A DNA stretch of 64,000 bases from Pogostemon cablin (GCA_023678885.1 CM042955.1:38410088-38474087); one strand, 5' to 3'. Positions 1-11,799 are shown, numbered from the stretch's first letter. Translations and numbers: made by a program. The notes: a model not told the origin generated them from the letters alone.

Positions 1-533
1 AGGAAAAGAAGGAAAAGTTGAATTGCAAAGATCATGAGAATAAGATGGAGAGGAAGAAGATGTTTGATGAAAAGTAAAGCTCCAAAGTAATTCTCTACTA
101 GTGAATTTGTCACTTTATCTAAATTTTCCCACCTTACCAAAGAGCCAACATTACAACCCAAATGCAAGTCATTTGTGATCCTAGTAACGAAGTGATTATA
201 AGTTGAATTTTGAGACCTCTGCCAAGCTTATGAATACGCGGGAATATGAATTGAATATGAGCGTATATACTAATCTGTTTAAGTGTATTTTGCACTTGAG
301 AGTGAGAGTAAAGACTTATCATGTGAGCAAGATGAATTAGTACTCCGAATTGTATTATAATTGTGTGATGTTTTGCATGAATGAAATGTATGATGCGAGA
401 GATACTTTTTTTTAGTTAATAGAGTTGCACGTGTAGGTATGACTTGTACTTGACTAGATGGACTTGTGAAATTTACACTTACTCTTATGATTTGCTTTAT
501 TGTCGCGGGACGTGCAACATGAATTTTAGGGAT
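1..533 (+). other. 3' untranslated tail and polypurine tract of plus-strand Athila-like element E0
   Basis: This is the end of an element whose body lies left of the window. By eye it is the reverse-complement homologue of the tail of element A (14471-15000): both share the blocks around the ACCAAAGAGCCAACATTACA region (about 140-160) and the GCTTATG...TATATACTAA region (about 225-275). The last purine-rich stretch, ending TTTTAGGGAT just before 534, occupies the position of a polypurine tract. No coding sequence is supported; the small ORFs here are chance ones. Confidence 0.7.
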
Positions 534-2128
534 TGATGAGTGTGTAAATTCACATGTTTTGAGCTCTGATTCGTGTAATAATGATGTATGATTAGGTCTT
601 AAGTCAAGATAAATCGAGTTGTATAGTGGAAAGTCATGAATCAGGTGTGTTTAAGTCCGTTTGAGTAGATTTTCCAAGGAAAACGGGATAGAAGTGATCG
701 AAATTGGAGAAAGGGTATTGTAGGTACTTGGTTCAACCAGCAGGCAAGCGATTTGACCAAATGGAGAGTGGCTCGAGCAGTATCCATGGTCGAACCAAGC
801 GAAGAGAGACGATAGAAGTGTGGTTCGACCATGACACTATGGTTCGACCAAGCGTAATGGTCGAACTATGGTCGAACCAAAAGCTTAAAGAAAAGCAGTC
901 GCAGTTTGACCATGATGCTTTTGATTCAACCTGTCATTCGAGTCGAACCAGCTACCTGCCAGCGATGTACAGGCTGATTCGACCAGCGATTCGATCAGGC
1001 CTTGATTGGTTCAACCAGGGGTACTGGTCGAATCGATGTGCTGGACACGTCCGGATCTGTATTTTTATACATTCAATGCATGTTTTCACTCAAAAAGCAC
1101 ATTCTAGGTCCATAAGGAGAGCTCAGAAGTATAAAAGGAAAACCCTACGCAGGGAAAAAAGAACCATTCACCATCTTCATTCTACACAACATCCGAAACC
1201 CTACCGACATCCACGGAGTTGTAGAGAGAGATTCATCTGTCGAATCAAGTAATGACCAAGTGAAGATTCAAGATGGAGAGAGACGCGACGGCGCCCGCAT
1301 ATAAGGTTTACTTCGCATCTTAATTTATCTTGTAATTTTCAAGACTATGGGTAAGATCTATCCAACTACCATGATTGTTCTTCGATCAATCATGGGCTAG
1401 AACTGCTTTGGTAATTCTAGTGTTTATGAAGGTTTTACAAGTAAATTGAACTTCCGTGTGTATACTCCGTACAACACTATTTGTGGTTTATTTTATATAA
1501 GACAATGCGTTTTTAATTCATACTCAGAGTTGTTTTGTGCATCATTAACTATTATGTAGAGTCTGAATAGTTATTGATTGAGTGCGTTCACTACTGAGTA
1601 GGATTCCATGTTATGATTCTAAGTGAGGGGACTCCGAAGTCTCATTAGAACTATCTTATATAAATACTTGCTAATTGAATCTAATTCGGGTTAATAAATA
1701 GGAAGAAGAGAATAACAACATAGTATCTATAAAGGGAGATCATATCGGGCTAATTTACTTGTGTCTATAGAGTAGATTTGCATGATTTAGTGATGCGTCT
1801 ATACTCCACAAGGCAGAGTTGGACATTGATACACGGAATAAAAATTAATAAGTAAAATTGGATGGCCCAAAGGACTACCTATCTTCTCACTTATTCACTT
1901 TCATTTAATCTCTACTGTTTATTTATTTTAATTATTCTTTTAATTATTTGTTTATTGGTTACTTAATCACACAAATATTTTGCCATAATAGTCTTAATAA
2001 GTTAGAATATAATTAAATTGATAATAATACGTCATTTGGGTTCGATAATCACTTGGTCGCTTATCAAAGCTACAATAGCATCCTTCACACTTGAGGATTA
2101 ATATTGTGTTTTTAGAAAAGGCTCATCA
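534..2128 (+). repeat. 3' LTR of element E0 (Athila-like, GGTCGAACC family)
   Basis: A 1595 bp LTR bounded by the inverted ends TGATGAG...CTCATCA. Read in reverse it aligns end to end with the 5' LTR of element B (39567-41265), so both belong to one subfamily. It carries a U3 motif cluster (729-1040), a TATA box (1130-1138) and the U5 end at 2128. The left duplication of the target lies outside the window, so a 5 bp target duplication cannot be checked. Confidence 0.85.
729..1138 (+). promoter_or_regulatory. U3 promoter: GGTCGAACC palindrome cluster plus TATA box
   Basis: About a dozen copies of GGTCGAACCA or its inverse TGGTTCGACC, some degenerate, lie between 729 and 1040 in both orientations. 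Neighbouring inverted copies can pair into hairpins. About 90 bp downstream is TATAAAAGG (1130-1138), the best candidate core promoter. The same arrangement recurs in every LTR of this group here. A protein-coding frame runs through the cluster (704-1252), but I regard it as chance. Confidence 0.6.
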
Positions 2129-2993
2129 TGTTGTACGGAGTATACAGATGAAAGTTTAATTATCTCGTAAAACTTTCATAAACCCTAGAACTACCAAAGC
2201 GATTTTAACCCATGATGTTGTGAGGAACAATCATGGTGGTTTGATAGATCTAAACCATAGTCTGAAAAATTAATTACAAGATAAATTAAGATACCAATAA
2301 AACCCTAAAGGTGAGAATAGTTGCGTCTCACTCTGTCTTGAATCTTCACTTGGTTCTTCACTTGATTCAACAGATGAATCTCTCTCTACAGCTCCTCCGA
2401 ATGAATTTAGGGTTTGGATGTGATGTAGGATGGATGTGGTATCTAACTCTCTTCCTTGGATGTAAATAGTGTTCCTTTTATACTTGAGACTCTTCCAATG
2501 GAACTTTTCTGGGCTTTTTCACCAAAAATAAGCAAATACACGCATTGGGTGTAAAAATGTACTGAACAAGAAATTCGCCACGTTGTTTGACCAAAATGGT
2601 TCTGGTCGAACAACTTGTCCCTAGTCGAATGATGGTCAAACAGACCACCTATGCACGAAATCCATCTTCTGCTTGCCGTTCGACCAACTTGGCCTTAGTC
2701 GAAAAAATCTCCCTTGGTCGAACGGGACCTCTGTACGCCAAAACATCTTCACACGCTGTTCGACCTCCGATCGACCAAAGTGGTCTTGGTCGAACGGGAC
2801 CTTGAAATTTGTGTCTTCCAATTCCGAACACTTCTAACCTATTTTCCTGCCAAATTAAGCGTAAACGACCTCAATAACACTTGATTCGTGACTTTTCTAT
2901 ACATTTCTCAATTCGTCTCGACTTAAGACCAAATCGTACAAAATTTCCACATAAATTAGAATTCAAATTACGTGATTTTAACTCTCAACAAGA
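2129..2993 (-). repeat. LTR fragment (right portion of a minus-strand B-type LTR)
   Basis: Collinear with the part of B's 5' LTR from about 40325 to its right end. It includes the TGTTGTACGGAGTATACA block, the TATA region near 2480-2500 and a GGTCGAAC cluster at 2590-2810. It ends near 2993 in CTCTCAACA, a mutated form of the family end CTCATCA. Its left part is missing, most simply because E0 inserted into this LTR and the remainder lies left of the window. Confidence 0.65.
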
Positions 2994-3684
2994 CCCCAAT
3001 CCTGTCCAACAGACCTATTAAATTAAATAGGCCCATATCCAGTCCATCAAGCTTAATTAAAGGGGAAAAACTCAACATATCTTTTCAAGGAGAAAATATC
3101 TTGCAAGTGGTTATTTCCTCTACCTATAAATAAGGGCATTCAGTCATCATTCCAATCATTCTGAAAACATGAAGACCCGGAGAATTATGAAAATCAAGTT
3201 CAAGATCCCAAGTCACGATCAAGTTCACGATCCTAAGATAAGATCAAGTTCAAATCAAGATCAAGTTCAAGATCGTCAAGAACGTTCAAGATCTTCAAGT
3301 CATCTTCATATCAAATTTATCCAGCAGTCTCTGTGAAGTCAACGCTCTACCAAATTGAGCGGCGCACTTCACAACAAATCTTCAAGTCAATGTTCCATTC
3401 GAACAAAGGCTCGATGCCTCTGGATAAATGTTAGGGAGCACGTGTCGAGTTCGGAACTTGCATCAAGTTCAACCTAAACACCAAAATAAAAATGGGATTT
3501 CAAGGCTCATTCTAAAAATTTTCCCAACCCGACTTTGCGAGCTCGACCATTGCCTTCGCTCGTACAGCCATCCAAAAATCAAAATTTATCAAAATTCTTC
3601 CATAAAGTGGTAAGGTTGAGTGTTTATATTACTTTCAATCCAAATTCCGTATTAAAAACACTTTCAAATTCAAAATCCACCAAG
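2994..3684 (+). promoter_or_regulatory. Leader region upstream of the H env-like ORF, with TATA box and CAAGATC repeats
   Basis: A TATA-like CTATAAATAAGGG lies at 3123-3135. Downstream, 3195-3310 is a degenerate short tandem repeat built on CAAGTTCAAGATC. The stretch ends at a splice-donor-like CCAAG|GTATGT (donor G at 3685), the same donor seen in the other env-like copies. The sequence differs from the palindrome-cluster promoters elsewhere in the window and may derive from an unrelated LTR; its origin is unresolved. No long ORF is convincing. Confidence 0.4.
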
Positions 3685-4410
3685 GTATGTACTCAAGCCC
3701 TAGCTTATGGTTTTCGAAAGTTTTATGCATAATTGAAGCATGGGCTTGATAGTATTGAGTAATTAGAGTATGGGTATGAATGTTTAATGTACTATTGCAA
3801 GTTTAATTGATGGAATTGATGAGGATTGTTGCATGAGTGTGTTAGGGTTCATGTATGGAATTTGGAGATTTTTTAATTTTGATATATTGGGAGTTTTAGA
3901 TGTGTAATTATGCATGATGAAATTTTGATATAAGTTATGCTTAGGTATTGGGAATTTTGGGCATAAGCATGTTTAACTTGGATTGGATATGTGTTGAATT
4001 TCAATGCATGCCATGTGTTCGATGAAATGCTAAGTGATAATTTTGTGCAAATCTTGAGCCTTATTTGAATAATGTGCTCTGTAATGGATTGTTGTGTATG
4101 TGTTTGACTTCCATGAGGGTTGGATGACATTTTTGATGGATATTTGATGAGTATATGCGTTCAAAAGATACATCCTACACTATGAATTGGAATGGAATGC
4201 TATGCATGTTTTATGCCTCATTAAGGGTTGAATGAAATTTTTGTGGATCATCCAGGGACTTAATGGTTACATCTTTGATTTAAATTTATTTTTGGTTCCT
4301 CGAATGTGAATTTGTACACTTTATTGAATAACAAGTGATGATATGAACCTTGATTTACATCACTTTATTATGTGCTTGGAATTGAAATTGTGCATGTTTC
4401 AATATTGTAG
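3685..4410 (+). other. Predicted intron preceding the H env-like ORF
   Basis: Begins GTATGTACTC after CCAAG and ends ATATTGTAG directly before the ATG of the env-like frame at 4411. Length is 726 bp and it is T/A-rich, as plant introns are. Equivalent donor-acceptor pairs are seen for A (17286-17866), the B-type ORF (21197-21608) and E_R (55677-56327). Splicing is inferred, not shown. Confidence 0.5.
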
Positions 4411-4595
4411 ATGGAAAATAGAAGGTGCGGGGAGGACTTTGTTATTATTGATGACGGTGAAGCGGCGAATATTGACATCGAGCTTATGGTTAGGGGAATG
4501 CTTGGTTGATGGCTAGCCGAAGTGCGCCACTAGATGGAAGACCATATGTCTAAGATATGTCCAACCAAGTTTCAAGATCCCCAAACTATGGTGAC
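4411..4595 (+). pseudogene. H element env-like/ATHILA ORF-1 protein, N-terminal part
   Basis: The frame from the ATG at 4411 starts MENRRCGEDFVIIDDGE and is clearly collinear with the start of the E_R protein at 55676 (MAERRVRPRNEDFIVITDPGE). It hits a stop after about 33 codons, and a second stop follows. The match resumes as KICPTKFQDPQTM up to 4595, where element A is inserted. The continuation is at 47126. The family is known from Athila-type elements, where it lies downstream of integrase. Its function is not established, and env-like is a positional label. Confidence 0.75.
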
Positions 4596-5590
4596 TGATG
4601 GGCGTTTTTTCAACACACAATTAAACCCCAAGCATGAAGGATATTATTGTAGCTTAAGCAAGTGACCTGTTTATCAATATCAAACTCAAAGGACGATTGC
4701 TATCAATTTGTTATTAACTAGATTAACGAAAACTAATATTATGTAATCTATCAAATAGAATTGTCACTAAACTAATTGACAAAATAAGTAAATAACAAGT
4801 AAAAGTAAGACAGTAGAAAGTAAACGAGAGTTGCTCAAGTGAGAAGATAGGTAGCTCTTCGGGCCATCCGTTTTACTAGTTAATTTTCCTTCTGTATGTC
4901 AATGTTCGACTCTACCTTATGAAATATGGATGCATCACTAAGTCATGAAAATCTACTCTATAGACACAAGTAAATATGCGTGTAACACGTGTGAATAACC
5001 TCGGAGCAAGAGATAGAATTTCACCCCCTTTCTAGGTATTATCAGTATCAATTATTTCCCCCTAGGATTGGTACTCTAACCCGATATGATCTCCCTTTAT
5101 AGGTACTATAAAATTATCCTCTTTATCCTACTTAATAATCCAAATTTAATTCAATTAATTAGTATTTATATAAGATAGTTCTAATGAAGCTTCTGAGTCC
5201 CCTCACTTAGAATCACAACATTGAATCCTGCTCAGCAGTGAGCGCACTCAATCAATAACTAAGATATGTATTCAGACTCTACGTAACAGTTAATGATGCA
5301 CAAAACTACTCAGAGTATGAATTAAAAATGCATAGTCTTATATAAAATAAACAACATGTAGTGTTGTTCGGAGTATACACACGGAAGTTCAACTAACTAG
5401 ATCAAAACCTTCATAACCCTAGAACTACCAAAGCGGTTCTAGCCCATGATGCTTCGAAGAACGTTCATGGTGTTTGGATAGATTTTACCCATAGTCTTGA
5501 AAATTACAAGAAAGATTAAGTTGCGAAGTAAACCTTAGATGTGGGCGTCGTCGCTTCTCGATCCGTCTTGAATCTTCACTTGGTACTCAC
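4596..5590 (-). repeat. Element A 3' LTR, left portion (U5/R side)
   Basis: Aligns with 45464-46460 of A's 5' LTR. It is interrupted at 5590 by copia-1, whose 5 bp target duplication is CTCAC (5586-5590) against ATCAC (13886-13890). The uninterrupted form of the site is visible in the 5' LTR near 46463-46480. Confidence 0.88.
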
Positions 5591-6947
5591 TGTTGGATTG
5601 TATACTAAAAGTCTAGCTTTTTGTATGAATAATGTTTAGATAATATTTGAAATGTGATCAAACATTTGCAATTAAATTATTGCAAAAGTCCATTTACTTT
5701 ATACTGTAAATAATGTGGTGTGCGGCGTCACACGGAAGATCATATTATCGGCTCCTTATAAAGTATAAACAGATTTCACAATCGAGATAGATGAGGACTA
5801 TCTATCAGTATGATTGTAGTGTGATTTGGTATTAGTCTGTCTTAACTATAAAATTACACTAGTGCACCTTGTGTGTATTGAATAGGACCGCCGTTGGGAT
5901 CGTTCGGTTTATATTGACTATATAATAGAACTAGATCTCTGTTATTATGGATGTTCATACTCTTAATCCTTATACAATAACCTCGACATGTAAGACAATA
6001 TTTATTTCTTTGATTAATCAATGGGTAAGATTTAAAGATAAATCAATATGCTCGGTGAGTTGGGAGATGGTGTTGTCTCTATGGTGTGTTATTGATTGTA
6101 GAAGGAATCCGTGTCCTAACGGAATTGGTTGATGATGTCCCCTTGAGGAGATCATAATGATTATCATGTAAATCCTGCAGGTGGATTTATTCCGGCATGA
6201 TAATAAGGTTGAGTGGTACTACTCTCGGTAAATATATTAATTAATGGAGTTGTCAGTGACTTAATTAAGTAATGGACATTGAATTTTAAACATGGGGAGA
6301 CTAACGCGCTTATAATAAGAAGGATCTCATAAACGTAATTTGGGATTAGGGTGGCAGTGCAATAATATTTCTTTAGTGGAATGATTTATTATTATTGGAC
6401 TTAAATATATATTTTGGGCTAAACTTTATGCTTAAGCCCAATGGGAGGCCCAAACCCTAATTTCTCCTCCTGATCCCTGTTGTAGCCTATATAATAGACA
6501 ATCTCATCAATTCGGAAATAAGTTAATCATGCCTAAATACGTGAAAGACAGATTAGGGTTGTAGACTGAGATCGTCTTGTAGATCGTTGCCCACACAACA
6601 TCAAGACTTGGCTTAGGAATACAATAGAAGACTGGAAGGTCGTTTGTTGTTTCTGTCCGTCAACTTCCATGGTTTTTCTAAACTCATTTGGATGTCCAAA
6701 ATGCACGTGTGATACACCATTGGCTACGGAAAAGAGGATCATTTTGGCATATAAATCACTCAAATCGGAGAACGGATGAAGAAGTTATGGCAAAAACCGT
6801 ATGACTGTGCAGGCTGTCGGTGAGAATCCTTCTCCTTCAACATACCCTGTGAAAGGTAATACGTTTCTATGATTTCTTGCTTCCGCTGATTTAGAAACGC
6901 ATGGAACCCTAACGGTTCACATTAACCAAAACATTCAAATGCCAACA
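5591..6947 (+). repeat. copia-1 5' LTR
   Basis: 1357 bp, starting TGTTGGATTGTATACTAAAA and ending AAATGCCAACA. It matches the 3' LTR at 12512-13885 with scattered substitutions and small indels. TCCTGATCCCTGTTGTAGCCTATATAATAG (6468-6497) contains a TATA-like box. No ORF in the LTR is supported. Confidence 0.9.
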
Positions 6948-6949
6948 AT

Positions 6950-6961
6950 TAGTATCAGAGC
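6950..6961 (+). other. copia-1 primer binding site (tRNA-iMet type)
   Basis: TAGTATCAGAGC lies two bases inside the 5' LTR. It differs from the canonical plant copia site TGGTATCAGAGC by one base. This site primes minus-strand DNA synthesis in the family. Confidence 0.8.
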
Positions 6962-6984
6962 GTAGGTTCTAAAGTTAAACGTGA

Positions 6985-8405
6985 CACGTTAGGCTAGGGT
7001 TTGAGTGGATAATGTGGTGCTAGAACTTAGGGTTGAATGTTTGAACTTATTGTATGTTTGAAATTGTTGGACCCTAATTGCACGACACCGGACACACAAT
7101 ACTGCACGATACACGGTGAGGCTAGCGGTGGCATAGTGGGCATTTATTGCTGCTGATCGGAGGTTATGTGGAGCTGTATCGACAAACGGCATTGGCTGTG
7201 GCACCGTGATGGACTGCACGTATGTGATTTCTATTGGATGATGGCACGACCTGGCGATGGCGTGAAAGTTGGCAGAAGGCGCAACGCCATGCCAGGATGA
7301 TGATCGTTGTTGGCGAAACTGAACGGCGACTGCTTTTGGCTGTGATATATGCTGGTGAAAACCACGTCCGTATGATATTTGCCAAGCAAGACACTGCGCT
7401 GGCTAGGCGCCGCACGATGCTGTCCAGGTAAGCGCAAGGTGGCTTGGCGAAGACCGGTGGGCAGCAGCCTGTTCCATGAAGGCTACGCTGTTCGCTGTCG
7501 CGCCTGAAACTCACGATGCTGCTCGTTCTAGGCACCCTATATTTCTGGACGAGGACATGCGGCGTTCTGATTGAGCAGTTGTCGGTATTCAACAGCGCAC
7601 AAGTCAGGAGGCTATTCCAAAAGTCTCTGCAGTATGTTCCGATCGATCTGCTGGAGTTCTGGTCGGGTCACTCCATGGTTCCAAGTGAGTCTGGGCTGAT
7701 TCTGGGACGAGTCTTCCTATTTTTCCAAGCTAGTCTCTTCTGTTGCTGGTCGGGTCTACACGATTGAGGCTAACTCAATTGACTATGGAGCATGACCGAC
7801 GGCAGCAAGGCTGGGATGAGTCGCGGGGGGTTTTCGAGCGAGTCAGTCATTGAGCAGAAAAATAGAGGCGCGTCGGAAGGCACGATCGGAACTAGCAGGT
7901 GGTGGTTGGCGTGTGGAAAGGCAGCTTCGCTGTCAGAGTAGGTGCAAACCAGTCGCTGGAGCTCTTTTTTTCCCGGTGAGTGAAAGACTGGCTGCCGACG
8001 GTAGCAAGGTGGGCGGTTCTATCAAGGTAGCTCTGCACGCTGACGGGCTAGTTGTCGTTGACAATATGCTCCTACACAGCCGGGCAGGAACCTTGTTGGA
8101 GGATGCATGGAGGCTGCTGGATGCGTGAGGTGGTGTGTGGTCAACACCGGCAGCACGTTTTTCTAACTGGCAGTCATTTATTTCTTGGTAGGAGAGGGCG
8201 TGTGGCTGTTCAGGGCTGTGGGATTCGTGATGACTAGACTCACCGTCACATGGCTGAAATGTTGTTGCTTCCAGCAGGAGTAAATTTTTTTAGCGAGAAT
8301 TGCTTGCACGGATGGAACACTAGAGTGCTGTGAGGCCGTGTGGGTTGGATAGTTTGGGGCCCAAGTTTTGACTACCTTCTTGTTGTGCAAGCCACATGCC
8401 TACTT
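6985..8405. other. GC-rich, non-homologous leader segment of copia-1
   Basis: This 1.4 kb stretch between PBS and gag is visibly more GC-rich than anything around it. It has no counterpart in copia-2, where the same interval (about 49280-49610) is an AT-rich minisatellite. Homology between the two elements resumes at about 8420/49615. It contains ORFs up to 142 codons (7164-7592 minus) and 92 codons (7850-8128 plus), none of which I recognise. It could be captured host sequence or simply a fast-changing leader. Confidence 0.5.
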
Positions 8406-9379
8406 GTTGACCAAGTCAACCCCTTTTATTTTGCAATTTATTATTTCCTTATATATAATTGATATATTTATTTTATTTGTCAATTATTATTATATATTTG
8501 GATTGCATGTTCTATTTGATGTACTGCTTTATTTGCTGTAATAATAGCATGCTTATTTCCGTATTTTATATCTGTTATATTGTATGCATGCAAAAACCCT
8601 CTTGTTAAATAATTAAGTGGGACCAATCCCGCGGCCTCCATTATTGATTTATTAAGTGATGCAAGTAAGCTTATGAGTCCGTTTTAGTGCCTTCCTCCCC
8701 AACAGATGAGTTTTATTTGTGGATCACTGGAATAAATTTCATGAAATAATTATTTTTTGTAATGTGATGCAAGTAAGCTTATAAGTCGGTTATAGTTCCT
8801 TCCTCCCCAACGGATGAGTTTTATTTACGGATCACTGGTACAAATTAATGATTAATTGTTATAGGAAATTATTTGAGCGCGTGTGGACTTCTCCAACTGT
8901 AAGGAACGCAAGCTTGGGTAACGTACTTAGTATCAAATAATGGTATACACTTAGGTGTAATTAATATGTATCCTCTCCAACGGAGTCACTGCTATTAAAT
9001 TGCATGGCTAAAGGACAACCAACTATTAATTATTGAGTCATAAGATTAATTATGACATATGGAATTAATGGATAAAACCTTCTCTTGCGAATGTTTGGGT
9101 TTGTATACGTCCACACTAATATGGCTTACAAATTCACGATGCTTGAAATGTCGGTGAATTTATTTTATATTATTTATTGAGGGAATCAATATAAAATTTA
9201 AATTCGAGTTTGATCGTCGTATTTATTTATTTGATTCTCTGAATTTTCGAAGAGTTTATTTCGCTTATTGTTAACTAAAGGAAAACATATTTACTAGTCC
9301 ATAATAAATGATTAGAAAAGAATCTTGGTGTTAATTCTTACTGCTTAAGTAAATTAAAATTTGTTCTTACTTAGGATGC
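8406..9379 (+). other. copia-1 leader between GC-rich insert and gag, with ~108 bp duplication
   Basis: Non-coding and collinear with copia-2 49610-50540. Two tandem copies of a unit with the words GTGATGCAAGTAAGCTTAT and CCTTCCTCCCCAAC lie at 8656-8763 and 8764-8850. The same duplication is present in copia-2 (49828 and 49935), so it predates both insertions. The rest is AT-rich with no ORF of note. Confidence 0.6.
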
Positions 9380-9700
9380 CCTCTAGTGCCTATTTAAATC
9401 TTTAGTGAAGAGGTGAGAGGTTCATAGAAATATGATGGTCTCGTGAGACTCTTCGGATACTTGAGTAAGTTAGAAAGGCAAGAGGTCATGGTTAACTTGA
9501 TGAATGAATTGGAAATACTTGGAATAGAAATTGAAGGGGAAACCTAGCTCAATTTATTTTTCATAGTTCGCCTTAACGTTTTGAGCAAGTTTCACCTGAA
9601 TTACAAGAGGTAGTATAGGGTGGGAAACTTCTGACAAAACATATATCGAAGGAAAGCCATTTTCATCAAGTGTGAACAAGGTAAGTATCTTATTTACTTG
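9380..9700 (+). pseudogene. copia-1 gag remnant
   Basis: Translation around 9488-9545 gives MVNLMNELEILGIEIEGE followed by a stop and then a broken stretch around 9585-9615. This resembles the copia-type Gag polyprotein (UBN2-like) segment with the L..L...G..I.....I motif and the downstream LP.SFE.F region. The matching part of copia-2 (50640-50880) is slightly better preserved. Several stops and frameshifts make it non-functional. Between here and 10300 (old protease/zinc-knuckle region) I can identify nothing reliably. Confidence 0.6.
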
Positions 9701-10299
9701 TTGAAACATGATTAGTGATGGCGTTTACTGACACTTGGTGTGTAGATACCGGAATCATTAAATATTTTAAACATAGTGATGATAAGATAAATTAAGTATA
9801 TGGGTAAACTTTGAAAGTAGTAGATGTTGCAGTGGGAGTTGTTTATTTATCTAATGATATGAATAAATGTTTGTTTTTGAGAAATTATCTTCACGTACGT
9901 TTTCATATAAAGAATTTGATTTCGATTTCTATGCATTTATGGATGGATACTCTATTTCATTTAGTGACATAGTCATTGTAATGAAGTATGGAACTATAAT
10001 TCGTTGTGGTACGATAGTGACAATTTGTACACTTTTAAATCATATTTATCCCACGAATGCAACAAATAGTAATTAATAATGCATCTTCTAATCTTATTAA
10101 GAGAAAGGAACTTCAGAAATGAACTAAACATACGTTTGGCATCTAAGACTAGATCATTTTACTTGAGTAAGATTTGAATGTTGATAGCCGGTGGACCGTA
10201 AGGTTTATTGGAAGTGGAAACTATCAAACTTGTAATTCTTACTTGGAAGTGAAAATGATCAAATTTTCTATACAAGGCAAATAGATATAGAGCCATGAA

Positions 10300-10660
10300 A
10301 AGATATGTTGGAAATGGTTCATTCTGATTTGTGTGATCCTAGGTGGTTATGAATGTTCGTCATTTTGTTTGATGATTATTCTAGAAATAAGATATATTTA
10401 TTTGATGCATTGCAAGTCTGAGTACTATGATTAAATTCATGGAGTACATGACTGATGCGGTGAAGTGTCATGGAAAATATATCAGGTCACTGCGATCTGA
10501 TCGTGATGGCGAGCAACTCTTAGAATAGTTTAGGAGCTATTAATAAGAGGTTGGGCTTGAATCCCAAGTTAATTACACCGGGCAAACCCCAACTGTATGG
10601 TATGGTAGGAAGAAGGGATACGACTCTTATAGAAATGATTAGATAGGTGATGAAATATTT
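10300..10660 (+). pseudogene. copia-1 integrase remnant
   Basis: Fragments in shifting frames match the copia integrase core: EMVHSDLCDP near 10305-10350, FDDYSRNKIYLFDA near 10370-10415, and LRSDRDGEQLL near 10490-10530. A segment near 10555-10640 corresponds to the family's P-G-T-P-Q-x-N-G region. These cover the expected positions of the catalytic Asp, Asp and Glu region, but stops and frameshifts separate them. Confidence 0.7.
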
Positions 10661-11149
10661 GGAATTATAAAATTTATTTTATGGGTAAGCTCTGGAAACA
10701 TCATGACATATGATGCTTGTCTGTTTGTGGGATATCCTAGAAAAATGAAGGGTATGTATTTAATAGTCCTAAAGATCGAAGGGTGATTATTCACATGAAC
10801 ACTAGATTTTGGAAAGAACTATGTAATAAATTACAAATCCATGTATAGATTGTTCTAAAAGATGTGAGAAGGGAAACACAATTTTTAATACCCAGACTAC
10901 AAGAGGATATATCACAAGTAAACTACATCGCGTGTCACGTCTGATACACAATTGCATGTAGTGCCTTTTCGTAGTGGGAGGGTTGTTTTACAACCGAATA
11001 GATTTATATTTTGGGAGAGTCGTAAGACTTAGTCCCTAGTAAACATGAAATCGGCCCATAGACACGACAAAGCACTACAAGATCGAAATGCGAAATCTTA
11101 GTAATTGCAATAAATTTTGAAATAAAATCTAAGGTTCTAAATCAACTCT

Positions 11150-11640
11150 GGAAGCTTGTAGAACCACTAAGTGGTGTAAAAGCAATTGGATGTGTGGCTA
11201 TACAAAATTAAAAGAGGATCGATAAAATTATGTCAATTCGGATTCTTTTATTTATTGCTGCTTATATTAATTATGAGGTAAAGTAAATAGATGTCAAGAC
11301 AGCTTTCCTGATTGGAAGTTTTGAGGAAAACATCTATGTGAAACAACCAGAGTGATTCATTGCAAAGTACTAAGAGGATTTGGAGTGTAAGCTTAAAAGT
11401 ATCCATCAATGGACTAAAGCAAGCTTCAAGATCATGGAACATCAATTTTGATAAGGAAATCCAGTAATATGTATTTAATCAATGCTCGGATGGGTCTTGT
11501 GTATTGAAAAGAGTGATGAAAATGTGGTGGTATTTCTTATAAGTACGCAGATGGTATCTTACTCAATAGAAATAATGAAAGAGTATTGTTGGGCGTATGG
11601 GTTTGGCTGATAAAGCAGTATGAAATAAAAGACTTAAGAG
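11150..11640 (+). pseudogene. copia-1 reverse transcriptase remnant
   Basis: The diagnostic copia RT segment reads IDVKTAFLIGSFEENIYVKQPE near 11286-11355, with a stop at the start of the domain and one after the final E. The YVDD catalytic box survives only as YADGILL near 11544, with the second Asp replaced by Gly. Broken and inactive. Confidence 0.78.
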
Positions 11641-11799
11641 AAGCAAAATATATCCTTGCGATCATAGTGATAAAGATCACAAGATAGGATGTTGTGCTTA
11701 TCTCAAGCTTCATAAATAGATACAATTCTTACTCATTTTAGCATGCGACTTTATCCAAGGATTTGTGTCTTAAGACACATAATGAGATAAAATAGATAA

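Noticed and set aside
729..1040. Possible CRISPR-like array in the GGTCGAACC clusters
   Set aside because: Repeats are short, degenerate, in both orientations and irregularly spaced; plant LTR context and no cas genes.
704..1252. 182-codon plus-strand ORF
   Set aside because: It runs through the palindrome cluster and TATA region of the E0 LTR; homologous LTRs do not keep it open.
7164..8128. Several ORFs on both strands in the GC-rich segment
   Set aside because: Overlap and length fit chance in GC-rich DNA; no motif recognised and no counterpart in copia-2.
9867..10076. 69-codon plus-strand ORF in copia-1
   Set aside because: Falls where protease or zinc knuckle would be, but I see neither a CCHC nor an aspartic protease motif, so no call was made.
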